Below are positions 7,627 through 15,630 of a stretch of DNA of 64,000 nucleotides, one piece after another. Within the stretch, counting starts at the first letter, position 1; each line of letters starts with the position of its first letter. The position numbers were made by a program, and so were the translations under genes. The stretch is from Kocuria sp. TGY1127_2. Its GTDB lineage: Bacteria > Actinomycetota > Actinomycetes > Actinomycetales > Micrococcaceae. A model generated the notes under the pieces. The model ran no database searches and was not told where the DNA came from. It worked only from the letters and a program-made list of their open reading frames with translations. The DNA lies in assembly GCF_013394385.1 (NCBI RefSeq), contig NZ_AP022834.1, forward strand, positions 2,108,001 to 2,172,000. Reading direction: 5' to 3'.

Positions 7627-8086
7627 TTCCTACTTTAGCGAGAGCGTCCAAATCCGGGTAGGCCTCCTCTGTGGTCGCCTCCGCCGTGTCCTGGAATGCG
7701 GGCTCAACCGCAGCCGGCGTTTCCGTGCTCAGGGCGTGCTGACCAACATACGATGCGGTCTCTGTTGTATTGACCTTCGACGCCACAGCCTCAGCAACCT
7801 CATCGGCAGACGGGACCGTAACCGTCGGGGCAACCTCAGCGACCTTAGCCGCTACCTCATCGGCAGACGGTGCAAGGTACGGGGCTAAGGCTTCGGCTTT
7901 CGACGGGGACAAATACCCTGCGCCCAGGCCACACAAGGCCGAGAGGACAACCGCCAGGGCCGCGAACCCATCCGTACCAATATCAGCCGGGATCAGCTTC
8001 ACGATCAACGTCGCCAAAGCGATCCCAATAATGGACGCGCCACCGGTCGCCGCCAACGTCGTAGTCCCAATAGTCTTCTTAGCCAT
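7619..8086 (-). CDS. Putative holin or phage membrane protein
   Basis: A 155-aa protein with two hydrophobic segments near the N terminus (about residues 12-33 and 40-62) and a soluble Ala/Glu/Thr-rich C-terminal half containing a repeated PSADEVA segment. It follows the endolysin gene by one base. Size, two membrane spans and position make it a good holin candidate, although two other phage membrane proteins lie upstream of the endolysin. No family is recognised directly. Confidence 0.55.
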   Translation of the reverse strand: MAKKTIGTTTLAATGGASIIGIALATLIVKLIPADIGTDGFAALAVVLSALCGLGAGYLSPSKAEALAPYLAPSADEVAAKVAEVAPTVTVPSADEVAEAVASKVNTTETASYVGQHALSTETPAAVEPAFQDTAEATTEEAYPDLDALAKVGTV

Positions 8087-8087
8087 C

Positions 8088-9557
8088 TTATTTGCCCTCC
8101 TTGAGAGTGGCGATCTCCGCCTTGAGGTCAGCGATCTGCTTCTGCGCGAACAGCACGTCAGCCTTCAACCTGCCGAAGTTCTGAGCGCTGTACTGCGCCT
8201 CCGTGACGAGGGTCGTCTGACCACCGACCGGCTTCCCGTTGATGGAGCCCTCACGGTTGAACTTCTCGTTGTGGATCACATCGTGGATGCACCGACGAAT
8301 GAACCCATCATTCTGATGCAGTACGTCGTTGACGACCTCCGCGAGGTCCTGTCTAGATGCCATATCAAACCAATCCTTAGTTGCTACGGAGGCCGTGTCT
8401 CCGGCTGTATGTGATGCGTTGTAGGTGGTCAGGAAGTTGTACGGATGAACCCTGCCGTAGTAGCCGTTCGACCACGCAAACGGTTTCGGTAACACTTCCC
8501 AGTGCAGGTGCGGGCCCGTCGCGGCCCCTGTCGCACCGGATTCACCGACTGGGTCACCGGTACTGACCCGGTCTCCGGGATTCTTTCCCGTGCTGTTCAG
8601 GTGGGCGTAGACGGTCAAGAAGTCGCCATGATCGATCACGACGCAGATCCCGCCGAACTGCTTATGCAGATACCATCGCGAGGCCCAACCCGCCGCCGAG
8701 TCATCACCGGGCAGGTTGCTAACCCAGTCGGCCCAGACAACCGTCCCGGCCAACGACGCTTTGACCGTGGTTCCGGTCGGCACGGCGTAGTCCCGGCCGG
8801 TGTGCCCACCCGAGGCGAGGTTGTATTGAGTCCCGTTCTGCCCGAAATCCTGACTGATCGGTGCCTCACCGACCGGCAGGATCATCGCCGACGCGGACGC
8901 GCCTGAAGCGGTCCCGCCGGCCCAGCGGGCGAGGTCGTCCTTGGTGGCGTAGAGCTCGGACATGTCGATGTCGCCGCCGTAGCCGTCGATGCGGCCGGTC
9001 CCGGTGTACTGCCAGGCTGCTATCGTCCAGCCCGGAAGACCACCAACCAGGCCAACAGCCCAGTCCAGCGACGCTTGCGCGCCCCAACCCTGCCGGGTCG
9101 AGTACGGGTAGGCGGCCAGCCAGAGTGGGTATTTCTTCAACCCGGCGTGATCGCCGCGTGCAGCGGTGGACGGTCCGGCGTAGATCCAGGGTGTCGTCCC
9201 GGTCCTTGACGCCACTCGCGCGAGCCAGTCGGCGGCGAAGTCCGGGTAATCGAGGATCCCGGCCGTGTAGGAGGCTTCCTCCCAATCCAAAACCGGGATG
9301 ACTCGGCCCTGACCCCACCAGCCCGAGGTGGCGGTCAAATATGCTTCGGCTTGTGGGTCGGAATCGCCGAGGCGGGGAAAGTGGTACAGCAGGACTGTTC
9401 TGCCTTGATCGAGCCCTGTCTGGGCTTGTCGACGCCAGTCCGTGTTGGACTCGCCGGTGCCCTCGGTGACTTTGACCGCGAGGGCGATTTCCGATTGGCT
9501 GAGAGCCGAAGCGCTGATTCCGGCCTGGTAGCCGGAGACGTCTAGCATTCTGCTCAC
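8088..9557 (-). CDS. Bifunctional endolysin: GH25 muramidase plus M23 peptidase
   Basis: A 489-aa protein starting with GTG at 9557, with AGGAGG seven bases upstream. Residues 1-205 form a GH25 lysozyme-type domain: MLDVSGYQ at the start and PVLDWEEA near residue 90 carry the catalytic acids. Residues about 225-355 form an M23/LytM domain with GGHTGRDYAVPTGT (His and Asp zinc ligands) and GPHLHWEV (HxH). The remaining 130 residues are a linker, a His/Asn-rich patch and a C-terminal coiled coil. It should cut both glycan and peptide of host peptidoglycan. No signal peptide is visible, so release depends on a holin. Confidence 0.9.
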   Translation of the reverse strand: MSRMLDVSGYQAGISASALSQSEIALAVKVTEGTGESNTDWRRQAQTGLDQGRTVLLYHFPRLGDSDPQAEAYLTATSGWWGQGRVIPVLDWEEASYTAGILDYPDFAADWLARVASRTGTTPWIYAGPSTAARGDHAGLKKYPLWLAAYPYSTRQGWGAQASLDWAVGLVGGLPGWTIAAWQYTGTGRIDGYGGDIDMSELYATKDDLARWAGGTASGASASAMILPVGEAPISQDFGQNGTQYNLASGGHTGRDYAVPTGTTVKASLAGTVVWADWVSNLPGDDSAAGWASRWYLHKQFGGICVVIDHGDFLTVYAHLNSTGKNPGDRVSTGDPVGESGATGAATGPHLHWEVLPKPFAWSNGYYGRVHPYNFLTTYNASHTAGDTASVATKDWFDMASRQDLAEVVNDVLHQNDGFIRRCIHDVIHNEKFNREGSINGKPVGGQTTLVTEAQYSAQNFGRLKADVLFAQKQIADLKAEIATLKEGK

Positions 9558-9585
9558 AACATGACCTCCTAAATGGGCATAAAAA

Positions 9586-9608
9586 AGACCCCCAACACTT
9601 GGGGGTCT
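9586..9608 (-). terminator. Terminator between tail-end membrane genes and endolysin
   Basis: AGACCCCC/GGGGGTCT with a 7-nt loop, followed by six Ts on the minus strand. It overlaps the stop codon of the 9607-9939 gene and lies 29 bp before the endolysin start, so lysis genes may need read-through or antitermination. Confidence 0.8.
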
Positions 9609-9939
9609 AGTCGTCGAATAGTTCCGCTACCTCAGGCGGGCGGACCGGTGGCTCTCGACCAATGCGGAGGATGTGATCCTCCAATCGGACAATATGCCGC
9701 TTGGCAGAAACCACTTTCGAGAATAAGCGTTCGACCTTCTCGTTCAAGTCGCCGATCTTTCGATCCTGAGCGTCCAAACGTTCACTCTGCGCTTCAACAC
9801 GCTTGGCTAGTAGCTCCATTAATGCCGTCTGGCGATCAGCTGGGTCCTTCTTCTCCGGGGTCCGTTTCGTCCACCGGGTAATCAACCCGCCAATGACGAT
9901 CCCCAAGAACCCGAGGCCCGGACCCATTAAGTCACCCAT
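9607..9939 (-). CDS. Small membrane-anchored coiled-coil protein
   Basis: A 110-aa protein with one N-terminal hydrophobic segment (GFLGIVIGGLI, residues 9-20), then a charged heptad-rich helix (about 35-95) and a Pro-rich end. It overlaps the upstream membrane gene by 8 bp. Proteins of this shape in lysis cassettes are often accessory holins or spanin-like partners; that role is inferred from position only. Confidence 0.55.
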   Translation of the reverse strand: MGDLMGPGLGFLGIVIGGLITRWTKRTPEKKDPADRQTALMELLAKRVEAQSERLDAQDRKIGDLNEKVERLFSKVVSAKRHIVRLEDHILRIGREPPVRPPEVAELFDD

Positions 9940-10390
9940 CGCGGTTAACCTGCTTTCCCGGCCCGGTCATTGCCTGGACAATGCGCTTGTTCGCTCTGGT
10001 TAGTTGCTTCTCGTACCGGGTGACTTCCAGGTGTTTACCTAGCACGAACGCGGCAAATCCTAGATACAGTAGAGCAGTTTTCCACGGGTCACGATCCGAG
10101 TTGCCCACGATCCAAGCCCCGACATAAGACAGACCCCAGACGGTGAGGATGCCAATGAACGCCGGAACCGACCAGGTGGTTTTATTGAGGACGAAATCCA
10201 GCCCCGCCAGCACGGTCACCACCAGCCATGCCAGTGCGTAGACCCACAGCAATGTTCCGTCGTCAGTCAGGAATAACGGTCCTGGAGAATCGACCGGCGG
10301 GATGAACAACCCCGAGTAGGCAAATGCCGAAGACCCACCAATAAGCATGATCCCCAGCATCGCGACACGGTGACCGGTTAGACGTTTCAT
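9932..10390 (-). CDS. Phage membrane protein with four predicted helices
   Basis: A 152-aa protein with hydrophobic segments near residues 9-28, 45-64, 75-92 and 103-118, then a basic C terminus (KQLTRANKRIVQ). It sits just upstream of the lysis genes and starts one base after the preceding gene's stop. Multi-spanning membrane proteins are common at this place in actinophages. I cannot say whether it is the true holin. Confidence 0.55.
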   Translation of the reverse strand: MKRLTGHRVAMLGIMLIGGSSAFAYSGLFIPPVDSPGPLFLTDDGTLLWVYALAWLVVTVLAGLDFVLNKTTWSVPAFIGILTVWGLSYVGAWIVGNSDRDPWKTALLYLGFAAFVLGKHLEVTRYEKQLTRANKRIVQAMTGPGKQVNRDG

Positions 10391-10858
10391 CTAGTCCACC
10401 TTCTCCCACCCGTCCGGGTAGGCATCGGGTGCCCACACGTTTCCGTCGATCACGGATTCGTACACCTGCCCTTGGTAGGTGACCCGGTCGCCGGCCTGGT
10501 AAGCGTCGACAGAGCCGGTAGGCTGCCGATACTCGGCCGGGGTGCCGTCCTCGGCAGGTGCTTCTACCCACCCTGCGGATCCGGGCTCCCATACGTTCGC
10601 CGGGGTGGTCGAGGTCCAGGTGGTGTCATGGTGGGTGACGGTCGCGCCCTTTGGGTAGGCGTCCACGGCGGAGGTGGGCTGGACCCATTCGTCCCCGTCG
10701 GCCCGCCCGAGGGCGTCCTGGTAGCCCTGGATGATCCGGTCGATGTCACTGGCCGCGGATTTGACCTTGTTGCGGCGATCCAGCTCCGTGCTGATCAGGT
10801 CACCTGCCTGGATCAAATCGTTGTCACTAAGTTCCTGTATATCGGCTTCGGTGAACAT
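10391..10858 (-). CDS. Phage protein with two carbohydrate-binding (CBM5/12-like) repeats
   Basis: A 155-aa protein with a helical N terminus (residues 1-55) and two repeats of about 45 residues. Both have the pattern P-T-S/G-S/A-V-D-A-Y, then K/A-G-x-x-V-T, an aromatic, and N-V-W-x-P-x-x-x-G-W, as in chitin-binding CBM5/12 modules. It lies among tail-tip genes and probably helps bind the cell surface. Confidence 0.65.
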   Translation of the reverse strand: MFTEADIQELSDNDLIQAGDLISTELDRRNKVKSAASDIDRIIQGYQDALGRADGDEWVQPTSAVDAYPKGATVTHHDTTWTSTTPANVWEPGSAGWVEAPAEDGTPAEYRQPTGSVDAYQAGDRVTYQGQVYESVIDGNVWAPDAYPDGWEKVD

Positions 10859-10861
10859 GCC

Positions 10862-11014
10862 CTATTCCCCTTCATCCTGTGCGTCCGAGTCGGTGTCTTC
10901 GAGCCGGATTGCTCCGGCGATGATCTGGGTGTCGAGTAGCTGGGACCGCAATCGCCGGTTCTCGTCCTCCAGCCAGGTTGCTTTAACCTTCAGCTGCTCT
11001 TTGCTGAGCTCCAT
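10862..11014 (-). CDS. Small helical phage protein (50 aa)
   Basis: The frame starts at the ATG at 11014, preceded by AAAGGA. It encodes one amphipathic helix (LKVKATWLEDENRRLRSQLLD) and an acidic end. It fits tightly between two phage genes (3 and 28 bp gaps). The function is unknown. Confidence 0.55.
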   Translation of the reverse strand: MELSKEQLKVKATWLEDENRRLRSQLLDTQIIAGAIRLEDTDSDAQDEGE

Positions 11015-11042
11015 ATGGTGGGGTGTCCTTTCCGTTGGGTGT

Positions 11043-12284
11043 TTAGATCGCGATCGCGGTCCATTTAATCCAGCAGTAGCCGGATGCGTTGGTGGATTTG
11101 TTGACCAGTCGGAGTGTGAACCCGCCGGTGCCGACGTTCTTGAGGACGTAGGCGAATTCGGTGAGGTTGGTGGCAACTGGGCTGACGAACACGGCGACGT
11201 TGGATCCTGGCGTCATGCTGTTCGGGAACGTCACCACCCAGTCGGAATAGCCACCGCCGCTAATGTTCGCGGCCTCGAGCTGCCCGGATTTCATGGCCGC
11301 TGAATCGCGGGTGAATTTGCCGGTAAAGCTGATGGTCTTAGCAATCGGCAACAGGTGAATGCCGGGATCGTCGGCAGCGACCGAGGTTTTGGTGGTTGCG
11401 GCCATATGCATGGCCGTGTTGAAGATGTTGTCGGTGGGTGAATCGAACCAGATTCCGCCGTGAGGTGCGTAGTCCGAGCCAGGAGTGATGTCGGAGTAGA
11501 GGTCCATCGCGGCTAGCGAGCCGCGGGAGGTGATCTTCACGCCGGTCTGGTTCTGTGGGGCGGTGGCCAGGTTGCCGATGATGAGGTTGTCGGAGCCGTT
11601 GATGCGTATCGTTTGGCGACTGTTAGTGTCGAAGCCTTCAATGCCGCCATCGTTGATTTTGATGCCTCGGTTCAGGTCCGCGTCGGTTTGGATCGCTCCG
11701 GCTGTGACCAGGCGGGCGCCGAGGTCTTGGACGTTGATGCGCTCGGCGACCAGCTGTGGGGTGACAATGTCTTGAATGACGGTGACCCGGTTCAGGATCG
11801 CGTCCTCGGTGACCACCAGCTGTTTCGTCTCGGTGCTCATCGCCCGGACCACCTCGGCCGCCATTTCCTCGGTCACGTTCAGTTGGGCAACGTCGAGGGT
11901 GCCGGTCAGTATCGCGTCCCGGCCGACCAACAGCTTGTTGCTGTTGATCTGATCCGCTGCGGTAGACCCAATCGCCTCCGGGGTGGTCCCGGCCTCGACC
12001 GCGCCGATACGCTCCCTCGCGTCCTCGAGCTCCTGCCCGGCCTTGTTCAGCCCGTCCGTGGCCTCAACGACCAGTTGTTTCGCCTCGCTGATCCTCGCGT
12101 CGTAGTCGGCGACGGCGTCCCCATCCCACCGCAGCACCTGCCCGGTGGAGGTCCCGTAATTGATGCCCTCTCCCGCCGAGGCTGCTTTCTGCCCGAACGG
12201 GCGCGTGTGCGTGGTCGTGGCCTCGCCGAGGATCATTCGTAGTGAATCCACCGGCACGCTTTTGAGATCCACACGTCTAGCCAT
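11043..12284 (-). CDS. Minor tail or receptor-binding protein
   Basis: A 413-aa protein; GGAGG lies six bases before the ATG at 12284. A short N-terminal tail-attachment region is followed by a helical segment (about residues 55-110) and then beta-rich sequence with the repeated ITGTLDVAQLNV, TAGAIQTDADLNR and IKINDGG motifs typical of tail-fibre shafts. The last 130 residues (from about 280) look like a globular head domain. Its position at the distal end of the tail module suits host recognition. Confidence 0.65.
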   Translation of the reverse strand: MARRVDLKSVPVDSLRMILGEATTTHTRPFGQKAASAGEGINYGTSTGQVLRWDGDAVADYDARISEAKQLVVEATDGLNKAGQELEDARERIGAVEAGTTPEAIGSTAADQINSNKLLVGRDAILTGTLDVAQLNVTEEMAAEVVRAMSTETKQLVVTEDAILNRVTVIQDIVTPQLVAERINVQDLGARLVTAGAIQTDADLNRGIKINDGGIEGFDTNSRQTIRINGSDNLIIGNLATAPQNQTGVKITSRGSLAAMDLYSDITPGSDYAPHGGIWFDSPTDNIFNTAMHMAATTKTSVAADDPGIHLLPIAKTISFTGKFTRDSAAMKSGQLEAANISGGGYSDWVVTFPNSMTPGSNVAVFVSPVATNLTEFAYVLKNVGTGGFTLRLVNKSTNASGYCWIKWTAIAI

Positions 12285-12310
12285 AGCGGCCTCCCTTGTC
12301 GTTTTGGTGC

Positions 12311-13420
12311 TTAGTCCCAGGCGTCCTGCTGGAACTCGAGACTGACCTTCTCGTCCAGCCCGCCGGAGGCTTTGATGATCCGCATCGGGTACATCCCATC
12401 CGGGATCGAAAAGAACCCGGCGATGGTGACGTTGCCGGTATGCCCTACCATCCACGACCCCAGCGGGTACTTCTTCGAATCCGCCCGGATCGACATGGAG
12501 AGTTGGTCGATCATGGACTTGGAATTGGCCAGCTCACCGGCGGCTTTCGCGCCGAGTTTCGTCGTGTCGCCCTGCTCGGAGTCGGTAATGACCTTCTCCA
12601 TGTACGGCACCCAATCGCGCAGACTGGTCAAATCCTCGGCGTAGGCCCGTGCGATGTCCTCGCCTTCACCGGAGCCGGTCGCCCAGACCCGGTGAACCAG
12701 CGCGGACGCATCCGAGGTCACTGTCGGATCCATCGCATATGGTGCCGGCCCGGTCAGGTCGAAGTCCGGGATCCACGTTTGGATAATCGGCGGCCGTGTC
12801 TCGGTGCCGTGGTACATGGCCCATTCGATCGCGGTGCGCTCATCGTTGGCCCATTGGGGCTGGAACATGATGTCTGGCCCGTTGATGACCTCGCTGATTT
12901 CGGTCAGGCGCTTGTCGATCCCGTTGTTCGACAGGTTCCATGCCTCATAGGTCCGTTGGTGCGATGCGTCATCGTCGACGGTTTGTTCCGGGGAGGCGTG
13001 GACAATCGGCAGCCCGCCGGAGGGTTTCTCATTGCATGATTCCTCGACGATGCGCCAGGCGATCGTGCCCAAGGACAGGCCCCGATATTCTTTGTTGTTG
13101 GTGATGATGCGCCGCTCGAGTATCTTGCGGATTCCTGACCAATCCAGGACGAACTCGTCAGTGCTCTCGGACGGCCACCCGGTGATTGGCCCGGCCACGA
13201 CCGGTTTCTCGTCGCCCCACGGGTCGGTGTAAGTAAACAGGACCCCGGCTTGCCAGGGCGTCCACCACGATCGCGGTATCTGAGCCAGGTCCTGTTTCTT
13301 GACCGTGACTTCCCCGGACTCGGTCTTGTTCAGCTCGATCGACCAGGACCCGGAGACGGGGTCTAGCTGTGCCCCGAGCTCACCGGTGACGGTTCGGATG
13401 AGGTAGACGGCCCAGCTCAT
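12311..13420 (-). CDS. Minor tail protein, ReqiPepy6 Gp37-like family
   Basis: A 369-aa protein beginning MSWAVYLIRTVTGELGAQLD, with WSIELNKTESGEVTV, SWWTPWQAGVLFTY, and LGTIAWRIVEESC. This pattern matches the siphovirus Gp37-like tail proteins of actinophages (hub or tail-associated protein). It overlaps the upstream gene by 4 bp (ATGA). Confidence 0.75.
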   Translation of the reverse strand: MSWAVYLIRTVTGELGAQLDPVSGSWSIELNKTESGEVTVKKQDLAQIPRSWWTPWQAGVLFTYTDPWGDEKPVVAGPITGWPSESTDEFVLDWSGIRKILERRIITNNKEYRGLSLGTIAWRIVEESCNEKPSGGLPIVHASPEQTVDDDASHQRTYEAWNLSNNGIDKRLTEISEVINGPDIMFQPQWANDERTAIEWAMYHGTETRPPIIQTWIPDFDLTGPAPYAMDPTVTSDASALVHRVWATGSGEGEDIARAYAEDLTSLRDWVPYMEKVITDSEQGDTTKLGAKAAGELANSKSMIDQLSMSIRADSKKYPLGSWMVGHTGNVTIAGFFSIPDGMYPMRIIKASGGLDEKVSLEFQQDAWD

Positions 13421-14298
13421 AGGTTCGCTACCCCGTTATCGACCACGACCATCTGATCCCCCGGTGCTTTGTTCGCCCCGCCGTAGCGGACCGCCCAGGA
13501 CGAGGCCCCGGACGACCACTGGACGGTGTAGTGGATCGTGTTGTTGGCCTGCTCGATGACGACGGGGAAGGCATAGTGCTTGGATTCCCAGTACTTGTTG
13601 AAGACCCGCTCGACCGAATAGACCAGGGCGTCGTTGAGGTAGAACTTATAGATCACGGACCCTTCAGGGTCGGCGCCTTGATTCGGGCCGGCGCTGATGC
13701 ACGAGTTGAAATGGATCATCAGGTCACGATCTGTAGGCGCGACTCCGTTCCACATGGCCCCGAACCAGAGCTGCTGCTGTCCGCGCTTGATCAGTTCTTT
13801 CCCATGAACGCTCGAGTCGGTATCGATGAATTTCGCGACCTGCCCATACTGCCCACCCACGGACCGGGTGTAGACACGGTTGGCCCGGTCGATCGCCCCG
13901 GAGGTCGAGGTCGAATTCGCGGGGACCTCGTAGTCGGCCAGCAGGATGGACCGGGCTGGTAATGCCCCGGGGGTGGAGGCGACGACGGCGAGGTTGTCCC
14001 CGTCGGCCTCGGTCGTCCTTTGCTGAACATAAATCTTGTCCCGCCGGCTAGTAGTGCCCGGATTCGGGTCGACCGGGATGCGGGTCTCTTCAACCGGAAC
14101 GAGAACCTTCTGGTCCATGCCCCAGTTCATGACGACCGCTCCGGCGAAGACGTGATATTGCATGGTCGACGTGGTCTCGACGGCGCAGCCGGATAGGATC
14201 CCGGCGACCCGCCAGTTCGCGCCGATGATGCGTTGGATGTCGTCGGGTGCGGTGCCGTTGCCGTTCTGGTCGATGTCGAGGCCGAATCCGGTAGCCAT
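13417..14298 (-). CDS. Minor tail protein
   Basis: A 293-aa protein, mostly beta-strand. It begins MATGFGLDIDQNGNG, followed by a segment with IGANWRVAGILSGCAV and later RDKIYVQQ and SILLADYEVP, recalling baseplate/upper-fibre proteins that coat the tail tip. It lies between the distal tail protein and the Gp37-like protein. The exact role is unknown. Confidence 0.65.
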   Translation of the reverse strand: MATGFGLDIDQNGNGTAPDDIQRIIGANWRVAGILSGCAVETTSTMQYHVFAGAVVMNWGMDQKVLVPVEETRIPVDPNPGTTSRRDKIYVQQRTTEADGDNLAVVASTPGALPARSILLADYEVPANSTSTSGAIDRANRVYTRSVGGQYGQVAKFIDTDSSVHGKELIKRGQQQLWFGAMWNGVAPTDRDLMIHFNSCISAGPNQGADPEGSVIYKFYLNDALVYSVERVFNKYWESKHYAFPVVIEQANNTIHYTVQWSSGASSWAVRYGGANKAPGDQMVVVDNGVANL

Positions 14299-14313
14299 AG
14301 TAGGGTGCTCCTT

Positions 14314-15630
14314 TTAGAGGTAGGTGTCGTGGTGGATGATGTCGGCGTACCCGTCACCGGACTGCAGCGCGGTGATCCTGACCGTGTTGGTGCTCCCGGC
14401 AGGGATGGAGAACCATTGCCGTCTGGTGGCCCGTGCGGATTGGTCGAGGTTGTTCTGGTAGATGGCCCCGTCTTGGTTGTTGACTTCCACGGGTGCCTGC
14501 TGCCAGACCGGGGCAGGGTATTCGATCGTGCGGCCGGTGGAGTCGTGAAGGACGAATCCGGAGGGCATGTCCCCGACGATGCGGATCAGCGGGTAGGCGG
14601 TGGAGTTGCCTTGGTTCTCGATGATCGCTCGAGTGTTCGGATTGCTGGTTCCGAACGTGAGCACGCCCGGTTTAGGTCCGGTCAGGGTCACGGCGATGTC
14701 CTGGACCGCGTCGGTAACGGCACCGTTTTTGTGGTTGGTGTACACGGTGATCGTCATGGCCGTGTATCCCTCCGGGACGGAGATCGGTAGGCTGTAGGAC
14801 TCCCAGTCGAGGCTGACTTCACGGGTGACCGGGGAAGCTAACAAGTATCCTGATTGGTCGGTTCTGCCCGGCCCGGTCAGGACGTAACGGATGGTGAAGG
14901 CCGATCTGGTCCGGTCGGCTTTGGCCAGTCCGGTCAGGGTGTAGGTGTTTCCCGCCTGGACCGGTGTCATGTTCACCATGTAGCTCGAGGTTCCGGTGCC
15001 ACCGGTGAACCTCGCCGAGGGCCCGCCCTCGGGGGTGGGGTCTCCGGAGGTCAGCCCCTCGACGTACGTAACTTGATTACCGCCAGTCCGTGCTGGGGAG
15101 AACAGCGGGTAGCGTAGCCCGATCCCGTACCCGGCCGGGAACACCTGGAACCGCTGGGACTCTCCGTACAGGAACGGGTCGGCGGCGATCAGCGGGATCT
15201 GAAACTCCAACGTGTCCAGCTGGTGATAGGTGACCTTAATTGTCCCGTCGAGCTTCACCGTCGACGTCAACGCCGGACCACCTTCAACCTCATAGGTCAG
15301 GGTCCCGAATCCCCCGTCACCGAGAATCCCGGAGACGAACCTTTCGGCTATCGTCCGGGACCGCTCGGTGTCGAAGAACAGGTACCCCTCAAGGGTGATC
15401 ACCCGCCCAGTCCGCACGGACGGTTCAGGAAACAGCCCGTGTGAGAGGGTCCGCTGCGTATTATCCGCGTGAACATCGACCCCACCGAGCCACCCGTCGA
15501 GCTCTTTAATCCACGCCTGGTAGTCGGCGTCGAATTCCTCGACGTTGGTCAGCGCCAACGACAGCCCGTCGCCCCACTTCAGCGTGGCAACCCTGGGCAG
15601 CCGGCCGTCGATGGTCTCCCATGAACTCAT
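14314..15630 (-). CDS. Distal tail protein-like (Dit-like) minor tail protein
   Basis: A 438-aa protein directly downstream of the tape measure, overlapping its stop by one base. The N-terminal 180 residues (LTNVEEFDADYQAWIKELDGWLGG, GRVITLEGYLFFDT, IPLIAADPFLYGES) have the organisation of phage tail/Dit proteins. Residues about 190-340 form a beta-sandwich insert (QAGNTYTLTGLAKAD, then SLDWESYSLPI) that looks like a CBM4/9-type carbohydrate-binding module, and a beta-rich C-terminal domain follows. Confidence 0.7.
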   Translation of the reverse strand: MSSWETIDGRLPRVATLKWGDGLSLALTNVEEFDADYQAWIKELDGWLGGVDVHADNTQRTLSHGLFPEPSVRTGRVITLEGYLFFDTERSRTIAERFVSGILGDGGFGTLTYEVEGGPALTSTVKLDGTIKVTYHQLDTLEFQIPLIAADPFLYGESQRFQVFPAGYGIGLRYPLFSPARTGGNQVTYVEGLTSGDPTPEGGPSARFTGGTGTSSYMVNMTPVQAGNTYTLTGLAKADRTRSAFTIRYVLTGPGRTDQSGYLLASPVTREVSLDWESYSLPISVPEGYTAMTITVYTNHKNGAVTDAVQDIAVTLTGPKPGVLTFGTSNPNTRAIIENQGNSTAYPLIRIVGDMPSGFVLHDSTGRTIEYPAPVWQQAPVEVNNQDGAIYQNNLDQSARATRRQWFSIPAGSTNTVRITALQSGDGYADIIHHDTYL

